A stretch of 64,000 bases of DNA from Acanthaster planci (Eukaryota > Echinodermata > Asteroidea > Valvatida > Acanthasteridae): contig NW_019091429.1 in the NCBI RefSeq assembly GCF_001949145.1, positions 920,109 to 984,108 on the forward strand. Direction: 5' to 3'. Under the pieces are notes generated by a model. It ran no database searches and was not told the origin of the DNA. It saw nothing but the letters and a program-made list of their open reading frames with translations. Shown piece after piece: positions 52,301 through 61,300 of this stretch (positions within the stretch are counted from its first letter, which is position 1; every line of letters begins with the position of its first letter). The translations under genes and the position numbers were made by a program.

Positions 52301-55300
52301 GATGAGTACCAGTATACTATGCCGTTACTGCAAGTGATTAAAACAGTGAAGGGAAACGTGGTCAAAAAGGTGTGCGTGTGAGCAGCCGTATCTCATGTCA
52401 TTCATGTCATTTCATTCGTAACGTCAGGCGTATTATAATGCTGATACCAAGCAGCAACTGGCAAGCACCGCCAAGTGGACAAAACTGAGGTTTATATTTT
52501 AATACCATTTTCCAAGAACTTTCTAAGCATTGTTGGGCTTTTTGACGCAGTTATTTTGGAAGTGCTGAATATGATGGACTTTTTTGATGCGGCCAAAATT
52601 TCACAAAACCTTTAGCAGCCTTACGGTCGTTATGCCCAAGACGATACAGTGCTGCCGTAGCTCTTGCCTGGATTTAAGTCATCAGAGATTAATGAGTATC
52701 CACTTCCTAAGAAACTTTGGACTCATTGAAATCTCCACTTAGCCATGCAATTAAGATTGACAGGCAAGCGTACACCTTTTATGAGGGATTAGACCCATAA
52801 AACTTGGGAACTGATTAACAGATTAAGGCAACTGCAAAGTTAATGAGTTGGGCTTCTCGGGAGGCCTCACTGTGTTTTCACAGTGTTTTTACTGAAGCCC
52901 AGCGTGTCCTCACCGGGTCACGCAGGGGATTATTTCATGGTATTTTAAACAGATAATCCGTCCTGACATCACCGTGAAAATAAGTTTCATGGTTATTTAT
53001 TGCAAAGTATATGTTCACTCCCAATTCAAGGTGTTGAAATTCATAGTGAAAGCACATGGAAATTATCATTCAGCGCTTCAAAGAGCTACATCATGCACAT
53101 TGCACACAAAACCAGTCCACTCACTTGGGATTTCAATATGAATACGCAGGACTACAATTTTGACTTTTGGACTGGTCTGGCATTAAACTTTATTTTTGAT
53201 AATTTGGAAGTTTACCTCATATAAATTATATCACCTCACTATCACCCTTCAGGATAATGGTATGGTTCAAATCAATTGTGACCTCTTCGCAGGAGCTCCG
53301 GGACCAGTTTTTCTCAAACAGAATCTCCAATATCAAGACATTTAGCTTTCTAATTTTCAAATCATATACAGTATGGTACATGTGGTTGAAGAGTCACTGT
53401 GGTACTGCAGCAGTCAACTCACTGCAGGATGAATCGTTGTTTGACAATTCTCAGCGTTGCATTGTTGAAGATGAACACAAAGTTAAAGGTAAATTCGCCA
53501 ACCACAATTACCATGAAGAGCAAAGGAAAAGAAGGGCCAAATCGACCTTATCTGTGAACTGTCCTGGCAGGCAGGAATGTCCTGCAGTTTTTCAGCATTT
53601 TTCTCGATTTTTCTCAGAGCAGTGTACTCAAAAGCTGAAACAAGTCCCTTGAATGATACATAGGGTAAGTTACAACCCCCTAAATTGGTAAATTTGGGCA
53701 AATTGCAGTACAGTCAAACCTCATTAATAAGAGGCCCTTCGGACTTGGCAAATTACCTTGTTATAACAGGAACCTTGTATTATCAGGAATGAAAACAATG
53801 ATAAACAAAGGATTGGGACCTGTGGTTATCCTGGTTATAAGCAGACTCTTGTATTAACAGTATTAACGAGGTTCGACTGTACATGCAAATCCTGTACGGT
53901 ACCTAAATGCATGCATCCATTTCGGAATTCCCAACAGGGTGGCTGGCTGACTTCAGAAAAAAACCTGTGTTTTTTAAGTTGGTGGCCAATCAGCAATCTG
54001 TCTTGTTCTAACTGGAAGTTGACCGGTCGGTCAGCAGAAACTCAGTCACATATTATTATTTAAAGGGATTTGCCCTGCTAAAGATTGTCGGCCGATACAC
54101 GGAAGATCGGGCGTATTCATGAGGTTGGTAATTTGCATACAGCTTGCATATTACGTTCCGTCGGTGGATCTGAAGGGGTTTGTAACAGCCCTTTTGTTTG
54201 ACACGGATTAGCGTGCTCTCCGTGATTCTGCTAAATGTCCGCATCCTGAAATGCTTAGTCAATTTGGGGATGACGCCCAATAGGGATGTGTATTTAAGAG
54301 TATTTTTGGAACCAGCTACCTGTTTTTGTCAACATCAGATATACCCTGGTACCCATAAAAAAGAATAAATGGCATTGCGCAAAACCCCAGCGGAAAATGT
54401 GACCACACATAAGGAAACCAGAGTGAAAAAAATAAGACTATGTGCAGAGCTTCACGTTGTAAACAAGACTAGCGACAGGAAAGTTTTGCCACATGAAGGT
54501 ACTACAATAAAGAAATTCCTCCCCCACATGAAGTGTGGGTCGGGTCTACGAGAGAATACCTACCCAAAAAGTCACTACATATGCAAATTTCCCACAAGCC
54601 TATTATTATTTGCCAAAAAGATTCAATCATCCATGGTATATTGTGATCTCCCACGATGAAATGTGGTGTCGCCACCATGATCGTCCTTTTCGAAAGTGAC
54701 TCAAAAGGTCGGAGCAAAAGTGGAGAGGATGGGCAGGAGGGGATTGTTCAGGTAGGTATTCTCTAGTAAACCCAACCCACACTTAACGTGGGGAGGAGTC
54801 TATGGTGCTGTACCTACCCAAACAGTCACTACAGATGCAGAGTAGCACCGTTCTAGGAGGGGGTTGGCTATGACACATGTAATGCTGTGAATACACAAGG
54901 GTGAGTGCATTAGTTTAGGAAATAGTAAACGGTATATTAAGGGAAGGCCAGGTGGCCGACCCACTATGAAATAAACCGATTATGCATTAAGAGGCAAAAA
55001 AGACCAAATTCATCAGAAAGGGACCTTCAGGCTGNNNNNNNNNNNNNNNNNNNNNNNNNNNNNNNNNNNNNNNNNNNNNNNNNNNNNNNNNNNNNNNNNN
55101 NNNNNNNNNNNNNNNNNNNNNNNNNNNNNNNNNNNNNNNNNNNNNNNNNNNGTAGGTAGCCCCTTTGACCTCTGCACCGCTAACAGTAGGATCATTTTGC
55201 CATGTGCGGAGTCGCTCTGCAAGACGTCTCTTAGATAATAGGAGGTGAATGTCGAGGGAGACTTATTATACAGCTCTACAGATGTCTGCAATTGAAATCC

Positions 55301-58300
55301 CAACAAATTGGAATCCCAGAATATGCTTCCCATTGATGTGCGAGAGAAAATGATGCAGGGCGTTAAAAACAGCTTCCAGTTCCAGGACACTGATGTGATT
55401 TCTTTGGAATTTGGCTTCCCAGTTTCCTGACACTTGTGGAGGAAGGGAGCCCTCCCCCCATCTGAGAGATGACGCATTGGTTGATAAAACTACTTAGGTT
55501 TGGCTCGCCAGAAGGGGAGCTTGGCAAGCATGTGGTCCTTTCTTAGCCACCAGAGTAGATGTTGGTGAACATCCCCTGAAACATGGACCGGTAACTCAAT
55601 AGGGTTTGCCTTGGGCTGATAACAAGAGAGTAGATGGATCTGGAGAGGTCTCATGTGGAGTCTGCACCATGACACCAGGTCCACCATACTGGCCATCAGG
55701 TTGAGGAGATAAAGCCGTGCAAGGGCAGGAGGAGACAGTGATGAGTGGAAAAGAGAAATGCAGTTTTGAAGATTGGTGATTCGGATGGCCGAAAGAGTGA
55801 TCACGCCCTTGCAGAGATCGAGTATTGCACCCAGATAGTTTGGGAGCTAGGATGGAATCAGAAAGCTGAGATAATTAGTGAGGTCACAGGTAGGCGAGTT
55901 GTGGTTAACTCCTCGTCTCGGGTTCAGCCCATGATCAATCAGTTGCCCAGATACTGGAAAATAATGACATCCAGTTGGGATAGGTAAGCTGCTACAGTCT
56001 TGGTGATATGTGTGAAGATTCTGGGCTAAGTTTATAAGCTGAATGGAAGCGCCTGAAACTCATACATGTATGTTCTCCCTTCATACATGAAGCAGAGGAA
56101 CTCTGTAAATGGGAACATGAAGATAAGCATCGTGAAGATTGATTGATGAGGCCCAGGACAGAACTGAAAGGGGTTATATGACTGCCAAGATGGTTTCCAT
56201 ATGAACCTTCTTGGGGCAGATGAACTTGTTCAATGTTTCTGAAATGTTTCTCTAACGTCACCGTGAGAAATTGATGTAAGCTGCAAAATCACCACAATGG
56301 GTATTTTGGACTGCAGGATGATGGTTTGGCAGGGCTTTTTTGCACTCTTTTTTAAAGCTAGTGTTGTCAATACATGGATTTTACTCGCTTTTTTGCAGTC
56401 GATTTTTTTTTACACTAATGACAGAATCAAATGACGTTCACGATTGCTGACTTCGAGACCCAATTAATTGTGAGAGGTACTTGTTAATTTTGTGATTATG
56501 GTTTTAATATGTGTAAATAATATCACCTTTTAGCAGATATAAATCTGTGTAAAATAACCTCGGGGATTATCACCCCTCAGTAAATTCTATTGTCTTGTAA
56601 TTTAACAGGGAGTTCATGTCCGTCAAAAATGGTGACATTCGAGACTTTAATTAATTAACTCCAATTAAGTTGACAGGTTGACACGGTCATCATTGTTCCA
56701 GAGATCAGCCATGACTTCCCTCATTACATCAAACATTGAAAATTAATTCACTGCTGTTCACTTCAGGAAAAATGAACCCCCAAAACTGAACATTATCTAA
56801 TGGTCCATATTTTGAGGAACCTGCCACATGCAATTACACATACTGTATGAGGCCAAACCACGGTGGTTGTGTACATGTATGTATTACGCATGTCCAATGT
56901 ATATTAGACTCACGTTGCAGCCGTTCATCGGTAAGCTATATCAACAGTAAAAGCACTGCCAACTTTTGTGAATTGCAGTAGTCAAGCAGTTACAGCATAA
57001 TGGTTTGTGATGAGTGGGGTGTGGGTTTTCACATGTGGAGTTTTTATGGTTGGTTGAGCATCATACTGTGTACATGACATGCATTGTGCAATTGGCTTCA
57101 TACTTGTGATTGCATATATATATACATGTAGCTCGTCAACAGGGGATCCGGACAACTCGACCATTTGTCAACTCGACTCCGGACAACTCGACCGTTGAGA
57201 CAACTTGACCATCTGTGCGTAAAAGGGAGAGATAAGTCGAACGTTGGGACACTGTCCGCTCAGCCCATTCGTCTGCTGAGGCCACTCTGTGAAATACTAT
57301 ACATGTATGCCTTAATGATGGGATGGAATTTCATGTAGTCTATGTAGACAAGCCTAACTTCTGAGGTATTTATAAAAATAGTGGCTGTAGTAAGTCAACC
57401 TTTGCACAATCAACCGATCTGGCACCCGCACTGCACGTGTATGGCCCGTATGCATTAGTCGTTTTACTAGTTTCCTAGTTGAAATAAAAATCTACCTCCT
57501 TGGTGTTGTCCTTCAGTTCTGCATTCTCGGACAGGTTTTGGTTTAAAGTGAAATGAAAACTTCTTGTTGAAAAAAACTTGCTCTCTTTGGCCAGAAATCT
57601 GATTTGCACTTTGACATTTAGGAACGGTAAGGGGAAAAATGACGAATAGTCTAGGGCGATATATGTCACTCACTGCGAGTGATCCCAAATCCTTTTTTCA
57701 TACTCAACAGTCATATAAACTCTTGAATCTAATGTAAGTTTAATTAGAATGACTTTCAAAGTTGCATTTTATCAAAACTGGCCGAAAACTGAATTCGTAC
57801 TGTTTCCTAGTTTTTGGGATCCCAGTGCATGCACGCAATATACTTTGCAATATACTAAAATGCTTCTAAGGAAGTCTAATTGCTGATGAGGGAGGCAGGG
57901 TTTTTTGGTTAGGTTTTGTTACAAAGACAGTCTCTCTGGTTTTGTCACGACTCGTCCAGAACGTGTGACATATGGTTGTTCCTTGCTGGAGCTCGGCTGT
58001 TGGGGTTTGGTATGTGAATGTTTGTCACTGGAATTTTGCAGGACAGTTGGGTTTCCAGCGGAGGTGATTGATCTGGTCTGGGTGGGGGCTGTCTTCTACG
58101 AAGTTGACACGTTTGGCAAGTGTGGTGTCTCGAAGTTGGCGGCAGTTTCTGCGGAGAATCCCACCACTCAGTGTGGAGATCAGGTAGGACCGTAGCTCTT
58201 GACATTGTTGCTCAACTGTTGCGGGTGTCCAGAGACCGGTGACGTGGTTCTGTGCTCGAACAGCTTGTCCAGGTACCAGTGGTGATAAGTCATGCGTGTG

Positions 58301-61300
58301 TCTGTCGTAGTAGGCTTTTTGTATGTCTTTGCCGTTGTTTTAGGCGATCATGGATACCGTCCCTTTGAGCTGACGTGTTGCGGATGCGAACTGGTAGGTT
58401 TGTCTGAACTTTCCTACCATAGCTCAGTAGGGCTTGGGATGACGCTGTCAACCGGTGTCGTGCGAAGACAGAGAAGTGCCATGTATGCATCTTGCCCACT
58501 GGTTTTGGCCTTTTTGAGTGTGTTTTTCACTGTCTGGATTGTTCGCTCAATGAATCCATTTGATTGTGGGTAGTGTGGTGACGAGGTAACATGCAATTCC
58601 CAAGGCAGAGGCAAAATGTCACTGACTAGCTTCGCCGGTATGCCATGCTCTAATATCTGCTTGGTGGCAGTCACGACAGTCTGACTGGTACACGGCATGG
58701 GCAGCTTGCGAATGAGGGGAAATTCAGAGTAGTGGTCGGCGACTATTAGTTGTTTCCATGAAAATGGAACAGATTAGTGTCCAGGTCCTGCCAAGATCTT
58801 GTCGGAATCTTGTGTTGAATGACAGTCTCTCTTGGCTGTTTGCCCTGGTGATCTTGGCAGGTTGGGCATTGTCTTACAAGTTCCTCAATGTGCTTACTGA
58901 TGTCTCTCCAACAGACACAGTCCTTTGCCCTCAGCTTGGTTTTCTCCATGCCCTGGTGGCTCTCATGCAACTTGGTCAAAACATATTGTCGCATGCTGGA
59001 GGGGATACAGACGCGTTCCCCCTTGAGTTCAACGACATTTTCAATTGAGAGTTCATTACGAAAAGACAAGTATGGCCGGAGCTGCTTTGGTAGGTCCTTC
59101 AGTTTTTTGGCCAGCCACTGACGGTGAGCACTATCAGCTTTAGCATTGTGTCATTGTTTGCTGTCTCGAGCGTGAGTTGGTTAATGCATTCGTTGGAGAA
59201 CTGCACGAACTGGATCTGCAGGTCTGGATTGACGTGCGTGTTTGTGGGACTGGGGCGGCGAGACAGGGTATTGGCGATTAGCATGTCCTTTCCTGGATGT
59301 ACATGTATGTGATCGTAATGTCATATGGTTCAAGGCGCAATAGCATTCACTGTAAGCGGAGTGGCGTTGCGATGAGGGTTTTCTAGTGTATCATTTCCAA
59401 TGGTTTGTGGTCAATTTCCACTTAAAAAGGCTTGCAATACACGTATGTGCGGAATGCTCAAAGACAAACACTGTGGCCAGTAACTCGCACTCAATGTTTG
59501 CGTACCGTTGTTCAGTTCCACTGAGTGATTTATATGCGTATGCAATGGGTTTGTCTTGAATGAGAACCGCACCTGGACTGCGTGAGGAGGCGTCGACCTG
59601 GATTACCTTGTTTGTGTTAAAGAATGTGAGTGTTGTTTCCTCGCAAACAAAATCCTTGACCTTGTTGTAGGCTTGCTGATGGGAGGCGGTCCAAATAAAT
59701 TCTGTGTCTTTCTTCAGCAGTGCGCAAAGGTCAGACAATCCTGGAATGAAAGGACTCAGGTACATGACCATCCCAGGATTTCCTGCAGCTCTGCCTTTGT
59801 CTGGGGGTTCCATGCATTTGATGGCGCTCACCTTGCTTGGGTCTGGGTGGACAACATGTTGATCGTAGACCATTCTGAAGAAAGTAATTGGTGGTGTTTT
59901 CACAGCGCATTTTTGGCTGTTGAATGCAAGTCCATCTGTGGCTGCAACCGCATCTCACTGGTCGAGTTTGCTCTCTGTCAAAGTCAAGTTGTCTTAACGG
60001 GCGACTTGGCAAATGGTTGAGTTGTCTAAACGGTCAAGTTCTCCGAAGTCGAGTTGGCAAATGGTTGAGTTGTAAGACATCCATAAACAGGCCTGACGAA
60101 TACAGGAAAATTCGTCTGGCCCTGTTTATGGGTCTAGACCTAGCCCGGGTTGGACATTGTCTTCATTTCATTACAACTAACGTCTAGGGTACAAAACGAC
60201 CACAAATTTGGTTCTAATTTGTTCTTGGTTTACCTTGTTGAAGAAACTAATTTTTCACGTTTACAAGTTCTTTGTGGCCTTATCTATCCATCTGGTAGGT
60301 TTAGGAATGTCAAAATGAACCTTGGACTGCAAAATTGAAGAAAATAAGTGAGAGACAACGTTACTTTTGTAGACCTAATTCATCCGTTCTCGAGTATAAT
60401 TGTAAAGTGCACGCACGTACAGTGCAGGAATCCGAGCAGTGTGCACGCAAGAGATTGTTAATCACCGTTTTTGACTCTCATATCAGTCTAGTTTATTAAA
60501 AAAAATTCATCTAGCCAGCGATTTCTGGAAAAGTTCTCCATTTTTAACAAAATATATTCGGTATAACTTTTAAAATGGAACAAATCAACAGATATTAGTA
60601 AAATGCTAGTAACAGAAATGTGCCAAAGCCTTGCTGGATATTAATACCCTCTTCCCTCAACACGGAACTGCTGGGTCCCTTAACTTCCATCGAATTTTGT
60701 GGACACCTTTTGTCTATTTTAAATCCGCCTTTTAACACATAATACATGCTCAAAAATGACCAGGATTTGTACAAATCATGAATTTTAACTTTACCGTACT
60801 GGCCGTAGTAGATTCAGTTTGCGTGCAGGTAACTATATAGGCCAACTGTAACCAACGCACGACACAGCCTCGCCCTCAGCCCGATGTTGTGTAAACTCGG
60901 CATGGAGATCAACGGACGGCGTGGCTAAGAACCACTGTGCCATTGTGCGGTGAGCATTTTCGAAACCAGTGGATTTGTTCAGACTTCAGTTTCGCTGGTT
61001 CCAGTCAGACCATGTAGTTTCGATGTGCGTGTACGAGGCTCGGAATCTCATACACCGAATAGTTGCGCGCGCACACTTTACGAACTGCACTGGTGAACGG
61101 CTGAAAACAGTCCACAACGATGGGAACAATTAACATTACGTCCGACTTTATTTTCCCGTTTTTGTCTTTGGTTGTGATGTGTCAAATTTCTTAATCCACC
61201 AGACATGCTTGATGTGGAGATAAGGACGCAAGAAGTTACAGGTGTGAAATTGGCTCCTTGGAAAAGGAAGAAGTGTTACAAAATTTTTAGTAGTACGGTG

